64,000 nucleotides of DNA from Gammaproteobacteria bacterium HGW-Gammaproteobacteria-15 (GCA_002840125.1 PGZF01000003.1:643340-707339); one strand, 5' to 3'. Positions 8,858 through 17,765 are shown, numbered from the stretch's first letter. The notes: generated by a model from the sequence alone, not told the origin. Numbers and translations: made by a program.

Positions 8858-10302
8858 TAGCAGCATTAGGTTTATTGCTTTGCAGCCTCCCACTTAGCGC
8901 CATGCAAGACGCGCCGCCTGGTACTGCGGCTGCGGTAACAGAAGTCACAGAGGCTGTTGATGAGAAAACCCTGCATGAAAGTGGTTTTACACTGTTAAGT
9001 GATTTACCTACAAAAAACCAGATTTCGCTGTTTGATAACCGTTTTCGTATTGATGATAAAGTCGACGAAATTACCCTGCTGTTGTTTCGCCGGCGTGGCT
9101 CGGCGTCGGTAGTGCTGGTAAAGCCGGATGGCAGCAAAATTCATTTTAATACCGCTGAAGCCCAACAGGTCCGTTGGCATGACGCCAGCAGTTACGATTT
9201 AATTCAGATTAAAAACCCGATGCCAGGCCCATGGCAGGCCATTGGCCGCCTGCTGCCTGAAAGCCGTATTATGTTGCTAAGCGACATTCAGCTAAACGTA
9301 GAGCCGTTACCTGCCAACCTGATGGTAGGTGAAACCGTTAAGATCACCGCACGTTTAACAAATGGCGATCAGCCTATTACAGCGAAAGATTTTAACGAAG
9401 TGCTGGCGCTGGAAGTGATCTTTGTCAGCACCAATAATGCTGACTACGACAACTTTGGCCGTGGCGTGGTGCAGGTAGCGCAATTTCGTGATGACGGTAA
9501 AGGCTATGATGAGCGCTCCCGTGACGGCATTTTTACCGGCGAGTTTCAGCTAAAATTTGTGGCCGGTGAATGGACGCCTAAATATATAGTGCGCACACCT
9601 TTATATACCCGTGAAGTAGAGCAGGCACCCGTGGTTTTAAAGCCCGCGCCAATAGTTGCAGATATTACCGCCGCGGCTGCGCTGGCTGACGACAAACCTC
9701 AGCAGCAGGCTAAACCGCACCAGGTGTTGTTTCGGGTAACCGACAATAGTGTGAATGCCGCCTCGGTGTTGCTGCAGGGCAGAGTACGTTATCCCAGTGG
9801 CGAGATAGAGTCGTTTGCGCTGAATGAGCCTGGCACCTCACCGCGTGAGCTTAAACTGCATAACCGTGGCCATGGCAGCTACATTTTAGAGGTGGCGGCT
9901 TTTGGCGAGATGCAAGATGGCCGCGAATTTATGCTTAATCTGCCTGAAGTAAGTTTTGTAGTTAACCGGCCGGTATTAGACGCACCGGTACTGGCAGATT
10001 TGCCGCAAAAAGTTAAAGATGAAATTGCCGCCGAGCAAGCCGAACCTGTACCTGAGTTTCCCTGGGGCTTAGTTATTGGCGCTAACTTGTTTATCCTGTT
10101 TGGTGGTGGTTTTGCTATCTGGTTTGTTATGACAGACAAGAAATTAGCCGATTTACAGTTCTGGCGTAAAAAAGCCGAAAAGGCAGCGCCGGTTGCGGCA
10201 ACGGCAGAAAAAAATAAGCCTGCAGCAGATAAAAACAGCACCAATGCGCAAAAAAACAACGATATGGATGACATTCTGGATCTGACCTTGCCGGATGATT
10301 AA
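8845..10302 (+). CDS. TIGR03503-like membrane-anchored periplasmic protein
   Basis: The 485-residue protein has a signal peptide (about residues 1-20), a long beta-rich periplasmic part, one membrane helix near the C-terminus (PWGLVIGANLFILFGGGFAI, about residues 410-430) and a short, charged, Lys/Ala-rich cytoplasmic tail ending in acidic residues. This architecture and the position after dnaQ fit the TIGR03503 family known from marine gammaproteobacteria, whose function is not established. I chose the GTG at 8845, 9 nt after GGAGG; the TTG at 8839 is too close to that site. The gene overlaps dnaQ by 13 bp. Confidence 0.7.
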   Translation: MAKLIAALGLLLCSLPLSAMQDAPPGTAAAVTEVTEAVDEKTLHESGFTLLSDLPTKNQISLFDNRFRIDDKVDEITLLLFRRRGSASVVLVKPDGSKIHFNTAEAQQVRWHDASSYDLIQIKNPMPGPWQAIGRLLPESRIMLLSDIQLNVEPLPANLMVGETVKITARLTNGDQPITAKDFNEVLALEVIFVSTNNADYDNFGRGVVQVAQFRDDGKGYDERSRDGIFTGEFQLKFVAGEWTPKYIVRTPLYTREVEQAPVVLKPAPIVADITAAAALADDKPQQQAKPHQVLFRVTDNSVNAASVLLQGRVRYPSGEIESFALNEPGTSPRELKLHNRGHGSYILEVAAFGEMQDGREFMLNLPEVSFVVNRPVLDAPVLADLPQKVKDEIAAEQAEPVPEFPWGLVIGANLFILFGGGFAIWFVMTDKKLADLQFWRKKAEKAAPVAATAEKNKPAADKNSTNAQKNNDMDDILDLTLPDD

Positions 10303-10330
10303 GGATTAGGCAAAAGCGGCAAAAAAGGTG

Positions 10331-10359
10331 TTGACGGCCTTTCGGCTAATCCGTATCAT
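10331..10359 (+). promoter_or_regulatory. Promoter of the tRNA-Asp array
   Basis: TTGACG (10331-10336) and TATCAT (10354-10359) are separated by exactly 17 bp, with a C/G-rich stretch after the -10 as expected for growth-rate-controlled stable RNA. The first tRNA starts 51 bp later. Confidence 0.75.
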
Positions 10360-10410
10360 TCCCGCCGCACTGCAGGATACCCAAACGAAATTCTGCAGGG
10401 CAATTGGTGC

Positions 10411-10487
10411 GGAGCGGTAGTTCAGTCGGTTAGAATACCGGCCTGTCACGCCGGGGGTCGCGGGTTCGAGTCCCGTCCGCTCCGCCA
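10411..10487 (+). tRNA. tRNA-Asp(GTC), copy 1
   Basis: This 77-nt gene has acceptor GGAGCGG/CCGCTCC, anticodon loop CTGTCAC with anticodon GTC, T-loop GTTCGAG and an encoded CCA. It is the first of four identical tandem copies. Confidence 0.97.
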
Positions 10488-10507
10488 ATTTATGTAAAGC
10501 TTACGTC

Positions 10508-10584
10508 GGAGCGGTAGTTCAGTCGGTTAGAATACCGGCCTGTCACGCCGGGGGTCGCGGGTTCGAGTCCCGTCCGCTCCGCCA
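10508..10584 (+). tRNA. tRNA-Asp(GTC), copy 2
   Basis: Identical to copy 1, 20 bp downstream of it, CCA encoded. Confidence 0.97.
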
Positions 10585-10612
10585 CTACGCCTTACACTGC
10601 TTGTCTGATTTC

Positions 10613-10689
10613 GGAGCGGTAGTTCAGTCGGTTAGAATACCGGCCTGTCACGCCGGGGGTCGCGGGTTCGAGTCCCGTCCGCTCCGCCA
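10613..10689 (+). tRNA. tRNA-Asp(GTC), copy 3
   Basis: Identical to copy 1, separated from copy 2 by 28 bp, CCA encoded. Confidence 0.97.
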
Positions 10690-10743
10690 ATTCAGAAAGC
10701 CACCGAAAGGTAAAAGCCAAAGAGCGTAAGCTCACTCCAGCGC

Positions 10744-10820
10744 GGAGCGGTAGTTCAGTCGGTTAGAATACCGGCCTGTCACGCCGGGGGTCGCGGGTTC
10801 GAGTCCCGTCCGCTCCGCCA
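10744..10820 (+). tRNA. tRNA-Asp(GTC), copy 4
   Basis: Identical to copy 1, 54 bp after copy 3, CCA encoded. Directly after its CCA begins a sequence that is repeated 200 bp downstream. Confidence 0.97.
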
Positions 10821-11073
10821 TTTTACTTCCATAGTTTTTGTCAGCACTGAGCGGTAGTTCAGTCGGTTACTCTCTGTTACGAGCTTAGCCGGCCTGTCAC
10901 GCCACAAGCCTTGTCAGCACTGAGCGGTAGTTCAGTCGGTTACTCTCTGTTACGAGCTTAGCCGGCCTGTCACGCCACAAGCCACAATGTTCGCGGGTTC
11001 GAGTCCCGGCAGCGAAGCCATTTTACTTCCATAGTTTTTGTCAGCACTGAGCGGTAGTTCAGTCGGTTACTCT
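10821..11073 (+). pseudogene. Rearranged tRNA-Asp fragments in tandem
   Basis: Three pieces of the tRNA-Asp 5' part (GAGCGGTAGTTCAGTCGGTTA) occur near 10849, 10922 and 11049. The first two are followed by an 18-nt non-tRNA block and then the anticodon segment GGCCTGTCACGCC, as a 73-bp tandem repeat. Only the second continues into a T-arm (CGGGTTCGAGTCCCG) and ends in GCCA at 11020. The acceptor halves no longer pair, so this is not a functional tRNA. The 50 bp following copy 4 (from 10821) recur after 11020 with a 200-bp offset. The third fragment stops at about 11073, where the kinase/TonB block begins. Confidence 0.75.
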
Positions 11074-11100
11074 TTGAAAATCACTTTGCAATTATAGTTC

Positions 11101-12372
11101 TCACCACGAAAGACGGGCGATGATACGCGCTTCATCAGCGAGCAGCGAAAACGACCAGCCATTGCGCTCACACAGCCGTTGTACAATACCCAGCCCCAAA
11201 CCATAGCCATTAGAAGCCGCCCTGGCAGGCGTGCGCCGTTCATCAGCATCACTGCTCAGTTGATTGGTGACTAACAGCTCGTGCTGTTTGATGCGAATGG
11301 TGATTGGTCCGTGCCCGTCGAGGGTGTGCTCAAAGGCATTACGCACCAGATTATTGACCGCGATAGAAAAAGCCTGCGGATGACCGTAGACTTCGGGATT
11401 TGCCACTTTGTCGATATCAATATCGACGAACTTGCGGCTTAGCAGATAGCGCTGCTGTTCTATTGCCTTGTTAACCAGCGGCAACACGAAAAACTGCTCG
11501 TTATACAGGCCGTCGTCGGTTTCGCGGGCGAGACACAAGAACATTTCAATGGTGGTTTTCATGTCGAGCGTCGCACGCCTTACCCGATCCAGCGCCTTCC
11601 TATCGGTTGCTGACAGCTCGCTGTGTTCCAGCAGCTCAAGCGCGCCGGTTATTACCGTGATTGGCGTACGTAACTCATGGCTGGCTGAATCAGTAAAATA
11701 GCGCTCTCTGGCAATAAAGGCGCTGATCCGCTCAAGGGTCTTCTCTATGGTTTCAGCCAGCACACCCACTTCATCAGCGCCGAAGCGGCCAGACTCTATG
11801 CGTTTATGATCATCCATCGACAGATGTTCCAGATCGATGTCGGCAACCACTTTGGCCAGTTGCAGGACAGGGGCGACAGCTCTGCGCATCACCAGCACGC
11901 CCAGCCCGAAACCAACAGCACCGAGTGTTCCCACCACACCGGTAATAACCAGCAGCCACCACCAATCCTCTGATGATGCAGCCTCAATCCCGGCAACGTC
12001 GAACACCACAAAGGCGTAGCGCTGTGCATTGCCGGTAGCCGGCCTTTCATTGTCAGTAGCCAGCTCTTGATTGTCGGTAGCTAGTACCGCAACATGCAAC
12101 TCTTCGGCTTCGAATTCGTACAGTCCTACCGTGGGGTTAGTTTGTGCCCACGCCCTGAGTGATTCCGGCAGGCTGGCAATGTTATCGTATCCGCGAAGGT
12201 TCACCGGCATAACGGGATAGCTTTCGGCAGCTTGCTGCAGCTGATGCATCAGCACACGGTCTTCACTCAACCTGATCGCCGCGAAGAAGGCAAAGCCCCA
12301 GGCCACGCTGAGTACAGCCACACAGATCGCAAAGGCAAAGGCGACACGCTTACGTAAACTATGGCGGTACAT
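11101..12372 (-). CDS. Sensor histidine kinase
   Basis: This membrane-bound two-component kinase has two membrane helices (about residues 11-33 and 138-162) flanking a periplasmic sensor of about 100 residues, a HAMP-like linker, the phospho-acceptor H232 in DSASHELRTP, an N box (NNLVRNAFEHT) and a G2 box (NGYGLGLGIVQRL). The usual G1 box DxGxG is absent: the equivalent place reads LLVTNQLSSDADERRTP. The sensor domain contains an imperfect threefold repeat (ATDNQEL, ATDNERP, ATGNAQ). The start codon overlaps the stop of the response regulator by one base (TAATG), so the two are translated together. The nearby TonB receptor may be its regulatory target; the signal is unknown. Confidence 0.88.
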   Translation of the reverse strand: MYRHSLRKRVAFAFAICVAVLSVAWGFAFFAAIRLSEDRVLMHQLQQAAESYPVMPVNLRGYDNIASLPESLRAWAQTNPTVGLYEFEAEELHVAVLATDNQELATDNERPATGNAQRYAFVVFDVAGIEAASSEDWWWLLVITGVVGTLGAVGFGLGVLVMRRAVAPVLQLAKVVADIDLEHLSMDDHKRIESGRFGADEVGVLAETIEKTLERISAFIARERYFTDSASHELRTPITVITGALELLEHSELSATDRKALDRVRRATLDMKTTIEMFLCLARETDDGLYNEQFFVLPLVNKAIEQQRYLLSRKFVDIDIDKVANPEVYGHPQAFSIAVNNLVRNAFEHTLDGHGPITIRIKQHELLVTNQLSSDADERRTPARAASNGYGLGLGIVQRLCERNGWSFSLLADEARIIARLSW

Positions 12373-13091
12373 TAGTGACTGTCCTCTGCAATACTCGCCT
12401 CTGCAATCCGGTAGCCGATGCGGTGCACCGTATGGATTAACGGGCTATCAAACGGCCTGTCGATGGCCTGGCGCAGCTTGTAAAGGTGTGAGCGCAGTGC
12501 ATCGCCATCGGGGGGCTCGTCTGCCCACAACAAGGTTTCAAGAGTATCACGAGCCACAACAGACGGCGCTTGTTCCATCAGGCGTTGCAGGAGTCTGATA
12601 CCGGCAGGGGTCAGATCGATGCGCCTTCCGGCGCGATGCACTTGCAGTGTAGACTTGTTCAGCGTCAGATCGCCCACAGTTAACAGGTTGTCGGGTCTGC
12701 CGTGACTACGTTTGTACAGCGCCTGCAGCCTTGCATGCAGCTCTTGTAATGCGAATGGCTTAACCAGGTAGTCATCGGCTCCCGCCGCAAACCCTTTCAG
12801 TTTATCGTCAAGCTTGTCTCTGGCCGTTAGCATAAGTACGGGTGTTGCTATTTCGGCATCCGTTCGCAGCCTTTGGCAGAAACTTAAGCCATCCATCCCC
12901 GGCAGCATCAGGTCCAGCACAATAACGTCGAACGGATGCGTCAACGCCAGGTGCATCGCGCTGATACCGTCATAGGCAAAATCCACAACATAGCTATGCT
13001 TTTCAAGATACGCAGCAATGTTCTCGCAAATGTCGCGGTTGTCTTCAACAATCAACACTCTAACCGGCACGGCACCAAGCGCGTGAACCAT
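12372..13091 (-). CDS. OmpR-family response regulator
   Basis: This partner of the adjacent kinase has a receiver domain (residues about 10-125) with acidic pocket IVEDN, phospho-acceptor D60 (VIVLDLMLPGMDG) and conserved lysine in DDYLVKPF. A winged-helix DNA-binding domain (about 140-235) follows, ending HTVHRIGYRIAE. The ATG at 13091 is preceded by GAGGGAG. Its upstream DNA is a stretch of degenerate tandem repeats that could be its own binding sites. The gene is first of a two-gene unit with the kinase. Confidence 0.92.
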   Translation of the reverse strand: MVHALGAVPVRVLIVEDNRDICENIAAYLEKHSYVVDFAYDGISAMHLALTHPFDVIVLDLMLPGMDGLSFCQRLRTDAEIATPVLMLTARDKLDDKLKGFAAGADDYLVKPFALQELHARLQALYKRSHGRPDNLLTVGDLTLNKSTLQVHRAGRRIDLTPAGIRLLQRLMEQAPSVVARDTLETLLWADEPPDGDALRSHLYKLRQAIDRPFDSPLIHTVHRIGYRIAEASIAEDSH

Positions 13092-13118
13092 ATGCTGCTC
13101 CCTCTTACCTGTTTTTAT

Positions 13119-13203
13119 CCGGCCCGATATACCCGGCCCAATTTACCATGGCCGATATATCAGGCGCGATCTACCATGTCCGATTTACCATGCACTTACC
13201 ATG
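13119..13203 (-). repeat. Degenerate tandem repeat before the response regulator gene
   Basis: About five to six units of 11-17 bp share the core CCGATnTACCATG (for example CCCGATATACC, CCGATATATC, CGATCTACCATG, CCGATTTACCATG). They fill the space between the end of the TonB receptor gene and the response regulator start. Regularly spaced direct repeats in this place suggest operator sites or a replication-slippage array; no ORF is apparent. Confidence 0.55.
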
Positions 13204-15607
13204 CATAATCCAGTCGCAGACCAATCAGCGGCTCTGCTTCGCTATCATCCTTCACCAGTACGCCGCGGCGGTAGTCAAACTCGGTATCATCGCTCGACGA
13301 CGCTGCCGTTACGTTGATGACATCCAAAAAAGCGGTGACATCGATCGGGCCAAACGCGCGTCTATAGTCAACGCGAACGTTCAACAAGGCGGAACTGTCT
13401 TTGCGACCGACATTGCGCTCTGTGATCTCTTTCGAGTAGCGTAGCGGTTGGCCCGGCCCCAATACGTCAGCGTGAATAATAAAGTTGTCATCTGGCCGGC
13501 CGGAAAGGTATTTGTAGCGCCCGGCAACCTTCCAGCGGTCGCTGATTTCCCAGGTCAGGCCCAGCGTGGCGACATGCTTGCGGCTGAATTCAGCGGCTAC
13601 GTCACCGCGCCCGTCTTTGCGATCGACCACGGCATCGTTGTAAGAGTAGGTTGCGCTGGCGTAAAGACCTTCGAAGATCATACCGTTAACCACTATATCA
13701 ACGCCATACGAGCTGCCATCGCCAATATTGGCAAAGGTACCGCTTGCCCGATCCAGGTCTACCACCAGGTTGTCGAGGTTTTGATAGTAGGCCTCGGTTA
13801 ATACCGACCAATTACTGTGCGGGAAATACTTAAAACCGACACTGCTATGGGTAATTTTTTCGGTTTTAAGGTTGTTTGACGTGTTAGAAGCAAGGTGTAA
13901 AAACCGCGGTGACTGATGAAACAGCCCTGCAGTGGCAAAATATCTGACCTTTTTACCCGGCCGCCAGTTAATGCTGAACCTGGGCGAGGCGAAGCTTTCG
14001 TCGGCAAAACCATCGCGTTCCAGCCGTAAGCCGGTGCCAAAATCCCACTCGCCGCGCTGAAAAACCTGTTCTACGTAGCCGGCATAGCTGGTTTCTTTCT
14101 GATTTAGTGCAGAGTTGATATTGTCGGGAGTCAGCACAATAAAACGCTGTTCGGGGTCTTGCCTGAAATCATCTTCGTCGTAAACAAAGCGGATCCAATC
14201 GCCATCTAACACAGTGTTATAGTCCAGTTTAATTTGCGTTACCTGCACACCGGCACTGAATAACCCCCATTGATTTATTGTCTCAAAATCGCTGCGCCAG
14301 CCGATCTCCGTTTCAGCTTCACCAATGGTAATAATGTTTTCCCGCACCGGAAAATCAGCCGCGGGTGAGCCCTCTGGTACCAGATCAGGAAAGGCTTCAC
14401 CCTCTGAACTCACCTTGTCGCTTTTGCGGTAGTAAAGCTTGTTAGTCCAGACAGCTGTCTCGCCAACTAATGATCGCAATGTCAGGCCATACAAGTCACT
14501 ATCTTGTTCAGAATATTGCAGCGCAGCATCTTCGAAATTGGGCGACTCAAAAACGTGCGTCACGTCGCGGATATAGTCCTCGTGGGTATCTATCAGTAGA
14601 ATTTCCAAGGTGTTGTTCTGGTTGATGGGTATCACCGACTTTACGATGATGTCCCTTAACACCGGCTCACCAATGTCCAGCTCTTCGATGGTTTCAAACA
14701 ACTTGCCGAAATCCAGCCGCCGGGCAGAAACCAGCATTGTTGCGTCTTGTGTAATACCTGCAGGGCCGTCGTAACCCACTTCATAACCGGCAAGGTCGTA
14801 GCGCAAACTGGCTGACGGGCTTGGATTGCCATCGGCGACGTCCAGTTTCAGTAGCGATGCTGCGCGGCCACCATAAGCCGCCCCCCAGCCACCCGGTGAG
14901 AAGTCGGCACCGCTGATCACATTCGGTGCGAAAATCGAAAAACGGCCGCCACCACCAACATCTTCCTCTTCACCCAGTGTCGCATCAAAGTGCACCGCCT
15001 TATCAAACGGGAAGTCATCAACGAATAACAAATTATCTCTCGGGCCACGGCCGCGTACACTAAAGCTGGCGAATTCACTGGCAGATGCCAGGCCAGGTAA
15101 ACCGTCTAAGGAGAGCAGCGGATCTGCGCCACCGCCTACAGCGCTTCGCAACGTTTCTCTGTCGAGATAGGTGCTGGAACCTGACGCAAAGGTATTAGTT
15201 TGCTGTCCCCGAACCGCCACTTTCTCAATTTCCACTTCGCTAAGTTTGAATTCAATTCTGATATTTTTGCGCGTAATCACCCGTACGCTTGGCTCATACA
15301 CTGCAGCGAAGCCGCTTTTAGCCAGGTTCACCGAGTAAAGACCGGGGTCGAGCTGCTCTATGACAATACGACCTTGTTCGTCGGTTTCTAAAGTTTGCGT
15401 GAAATTGCTTTCCCGTTTCGTCAGCGTGAGCTGCACGCTCGGGAGTGGCCTGTCAGTGTTCTGATTTTTAACGACGACAGTCAGCGCACCGGGTGCCTCT
15501 GCTGCATTGGCAAAAATCGGAACGCCAACAAGGGGCAAGCCAAGCAGCAGCGCCCACAATTTCAACCTTAGTCTCAACCACGATACCTTTATTAATTGCC
15601 TGCTCAT
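13196..15607 (-). CDS. TonB-dependent receptor with N-terminal carboxypeptidase-like domain
   Basis: This is an outer-membrane active-transport receptor. A long signal region (to about residue 35) is followed by a carboxypeptidase-regulatory-like beta domain (about 40-125), a plug domain with SFSVRGRGPRDNLLFVDDFPFD, and a C-terminal beta-barrel ending in an aromatic residue (LRLDYAW). The length, 803 residues, is typical. GGAGGAA precedes the ATG at 15607. The ligand cannot be read from the sequence. It lies upstream of the response regulator and kinase on the same strand, separated by the tandem repeat, and may be regulated by them. Confidence 0.88.
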   Translation of the reverse strand: MSRQLIKVSWLRLRLKLWALLLGLPLVGVPIFANAAEAPGALTVVVKNQNTDRPLPSVQLTLTKRESNFTQTLETDEQGRIVIEQLDPGLYSVNLAKSGFAAVYEPSVRVITRKNIRIEFKLSEVEIEKVAVRGQQTNTFASGSSTYLDRETLRSAVGGGADPLLSLDGLPGLASASEFASFSVRGRGPRDNLLFVDDFPFDKAVHFDATLGEEEDVGGGGRFSIFAPNVISGADFSPGGWGAAYGGRAASLLKLDVADGNPSPSASLRYDLAGYEVGYDGPAGITQDATMLVSARRLDFGKLFETIEELDIGEPVLRDIIVKSVIPINQNNTLEILLIDTHEDYIRDVTHVFESPNFEDAALQYSEQDSDLYGLTLRSLVGETAVWTNKLYYRKSDKVSSEGEAFPDLVPEGSPAADFPVRENIITIGEAETEIGWRSDFETINQWGLFSAGVQVTQIKLDYNTVLDGDWIRFVYDEDDFRQDPEQRFIVLTPDNINSALNQKETSYAGYVEQVFQRGEWDFGTGLRLERDGFADESFASPRFSINWRPGKKVRYFATAGLFHQSPRFLHLASNTSNNLKTEKITHSSVGFKYFPHSNWSVLTEAYYQNLDNLVVDLDRASGTFANIGDGSSYGVDIVVNGMIFEGLYASATYSYNDAVVDRKDGRGDVAAEFSRKHVATLGLTWEISDRWKVAGRYKYLSGRPDDNFIIHADVLGPGQPLRYSKEITERNVGRKDSSALLNVRVDYRRAFGPIDVTAFLDVINVTAASSSDDTEFDYRRGVLVKDDSEAEPLIGLRLDYAW

Positions 15608-15696
15608 ATTGTTATTCCTCCAACTATCAGCCGAATTTATTTGATGAAGCGTTGCGAGGTTAGCAAAGCAATTGTGACTAAAACGTCGCTGAAATG

Positions 15697-15795
15697 TGCA
15701 AGCGGTTTAATTTGTTCCGTGCTAAGCATAAAACCGGCCGGAGTAAATAAGCCGGATCGAGCACAGCAACAGCGGTTGGATAACTCAAACCAGCA
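15697..15795 (-). pseudogene. Remnant of a toxin-antitoxin promoter and antitoxin start
   Basis: Read on the - strand, this segment repeats the promoter region of the intact TA module at 25218-25284 and then the first 11 codons of its antitoxin: MLSTEQIKPLA here against MITTEQIKQLS there. After that the similarity stops and no toxin follows. The -35 (TTGAGT) is kept but the -10 has become TGTGCT. I read it as the scar of a lost module. Confidence 0.6.
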
Positions 15796-15833
15796 GCCGG
15801 ACAGCTATCTGCAAGCAGGGCTGTAACAATACG

Positions 15834-16589
15834 TTATGGGACAGCAGCCAGCCAGGCGGCAATTTGGCTGGCCGCCAGTTCACTATTGTGGCTGCCGGTA
15901 TAGCTTTTTAGCCTGGCAACGCCGGGGGCAAACGCCTGATACAGCGCCTCGCTGTGGGCACGGCCGATGATTTCATCCTGCTTTGCCAGCAGGATCAGCG
16001 TGGGGCTGGTAATGGCCGGTGCATAAGCAACTGATGTGTAAGTGTCCTTTAACAGCCACTTAACCGGAAATAGCGGAAACTGCCGCCGGGCCAGCGCGCT
16101 CAGGCTGTCAAACGGGGTGATTAACACCAGTTGTGCTACTTTACGCTGCGCCGCCAGTTGCACCGCTACGCCAGAACCCAGGCTGCGCCCCAGCACGGTA
16201 ATATCACTATGTTTACTCTGTAGCTGGTCAAACAGCGCCAGCGCGTCCGCGACCAGTGCCTGCTCGGAAGGGCTGCCGGAACTACCGCCATAACCGCGAT
16301 AGTGCATAAGATAAATAGCATGATTGGGAAACGCCGCCGCAAACTGCGGCAAAGCCACACTAACATCCTCGGCATTGCCGCCAAAGTACAGCAGCGCCTG
16401 CGCACCGTCGCGCGCTTTACGGCTTACCACTACAGTGGCATTGGCTTGCTGCAAAATCAGTGGATCGGTTGGTGGCAATTGTGCCGGCACGGGGAAATAA
16501 ATTAACTGTCGCTGCAGCAAATATAACAATAAGCACAGCAGGCCATAGCCCGCCAGCACATAGCCTGCAAGAGTAAACAGCATACGCAT
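15834..16589 (-). CDS. Membrane-anchored alpha/beta hydrolase
   Basis: The 251-residue protein has one N-terminal membrane segment (about residues 4-25) followed by an alpha/beta hydrolase domain facing the periplasm or membrane surface. The nucleophile is S136 in LGRSLGSG, the likely acid is D205 (LLAKQDEIIG) and the base H234 (YTGSHNSEL). The oxyanion-side motif is MHYRGYGGSSG. It resembles the BEM46/ABHD13-like group, whose substrates are unknown. Its downstream side carries the TA remnant at 15697-15795. Confidence 0.82.
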   Translation of the reverse strand: MRMLFTLAGYVLAGYGLLCLLLYLLQRQLIYFPVPAQLPPTDPLILQQANATVVVSRKARDGAQALLYFGGNAEDVSVALPQFAAAFPNHAIYLMHYRGYGGSSGSPSEQALVADALALFDQLQSKHSDITVLGRSLGSGVAVQLAAQRKVAQLVLITPFDSLSALARRQFPLFPVKWLLKDTYTSVAYAPAITSPTLILLAKQDEIIGRAHSEALYQAFAPGVARLKSYTGSHNSELAASQIAAWLAAVP

Positions 16590-16696
16590 GGTCTATCCGG
16601 CAGTAGGTGAAAGGGTGTAAAGCAGCTTAGCGGATAGCGGGACTAAAGCAAATGGCACTATTCTCAGCTGCGCTTAATGAGCCAGGCCGCCATTTA

Positions 16697-16712
16697 TCAG
16701 CAACAGCGGTTA
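16697..16712 (-). repeat. Short relic of the dispersed TA promoter repeat
   Basis: A 13-bp exact match (AACCGCTGTTGCT on the - strand) to the core of the repeats at 15739, 19656 and 25228 lies in the 179-bp gap between the hydrolase and acuI genes. It is short and may be a further scar. Confidence 0.3.
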
Positions 16713-16768
16713 ATCTATTTCAATTAACACTTCATTGCGTCTGAGCATCGGCAGGGTAAGCATTACTC

Positions 16769-17755
16769 TCAAAGCTGATTAACATTAACCACTATACGCC
16801 CGCGCACCTGGCCGTCTAGTAAAAGCTGGGCGGTATCACACACCTGCGCTAAACCTATCTCGGTAGCCACCTGTTGCAGCGTGTTGCTGTCTAACACCTT
16901 CGCCAATCTAGCCCAGGCTTCGACGCGGTCTTTAAGCGGGCGCATCACGCTGTCGATACCGGCCAGGGTGATACCGCGCAAGATAAACGGCGCTACGGTA
17001 CCTGGTAAATCCATACCTTGGGCCAGGCCACAAGCGGCAACAATGCCGCCGTATTTGGTGCTGGCACAGGCATTGACCAAAGTATGGCTGCCCACTGAGT
17101 CAATTACACCGGCCCAACGCTCTTTGGCCAGCGGTCGGCCGGGTTCTGAAAGTGTATGGCGGTCAATAATCTCGCTGGCGCCAAGAGCTTTAAGGTACTC
17201 AGCTTCTTCAATTCTGCCTGTGGCGGCGACAACGCTGTAGCCCAGCTTAGCCAGTATCGCTATAGCATAGCTGCCAACTCCACCATTGGCGCCGGTAACC
17301 AGTATCTCGCCCGAGTCCGGCACAACGCTATGTTTCTCTAATGCCATCACACACAGCATAGCGGTGTAGCCCGCGGTACCAATCGCCATCGCCTGTTTAG
17401 CCGACAACCCCTTGGGCAGCGCAATTAACCAGTCACTGTTAAGTTGCGCCTGTTGCGCCAGGCCGCCACAGTGCGCTTCGCCGACACCAAAGCCGTTTAG
17501 CAGTACTTCGTCACCGGGGGTAAACTTGCCTGAGGCACAGCTGATTACCGTGCCGGCCAAATCAATGCCCGGGATCATAGGGAATTTGCGCACTACCGGC
17601 GATTTACCCGTAATGGCCAGCGCATCTTTATAATTCAGTGTGCTGTAGGCCACTTTAATCAGCGTGTCGCCGTCCATCAGCACGGCATCGTCTAAATCTT
17701 TCAGCGCGGCACGATAACCGCTCTCGTCTTTTTCAATTAATACGCCTTTAAACAT
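16769..17755 (-). CDS. acuI: Acrylyl-CoA reductase AcuI (YhdH/YhfP-type)
   Basis: AcuI is a zinc-free medium-chain dehydrogenase that reduces toxic acryloyl-CoA to propionyl-CoA with NADPH. It aligns along its 328 residues with E. coli YhdH/AcuI: STLNYKDALAITGK, RKFPMIPGIDLAGTV, the Rossmann motif VTGANGGVGSYA and YGGIVAACGLAQG. A strong AGGAGG lies 4 nt before the ATG at 17755. Directly upstream is a perfect inverted repeat shared with the acuR promoter, so it is very probably repressed by the adjacent regulator. The pair fits detoxification of acrylate, a product of DMSP cleavage; no DMSP lyase is visible nearby. Confidence 0.92.
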   Translation of the reverse strand: MFKGVLIEKDESGYRAALKDLDDAVLMDGDTLIKVAYSTLNYKDALAITGKSPVVRKFPMIPGIDLAGTVISCASGKFTPGDEVLLNGFGVGEAHCGGLAQQAQLNSDWLIALPKGLSAKQAMAIGTAGYTAMLCVMALEKHSVVPDSGEILVTGANGGVGSYAIAILAKLGYSVVAATGRIEEAEYLKALGASEIIDRHTLSEPGRPLAKERWAGVIDSVGSHTLVNACASTKYGGIVAACGLAQGMDLPGTVAPFILRGITLAGIDSVMRPLKDRVEAWARLAKVLDSNTLQQVATEIGLAQVCDTAQLLLDGQVRGRIVVNVNQL

Positions 17756-17765
17756 ATCGCCTCCT

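Noticed and set aside
10922..11020. A fifth functional tRNA with an intron-like insertion
   Set aside because: The acceptor strands do not pair, the block between D-arm and anticodon arm replaces tRNA sequence, and the same 5' piece is repeated without a T-arm next to it.
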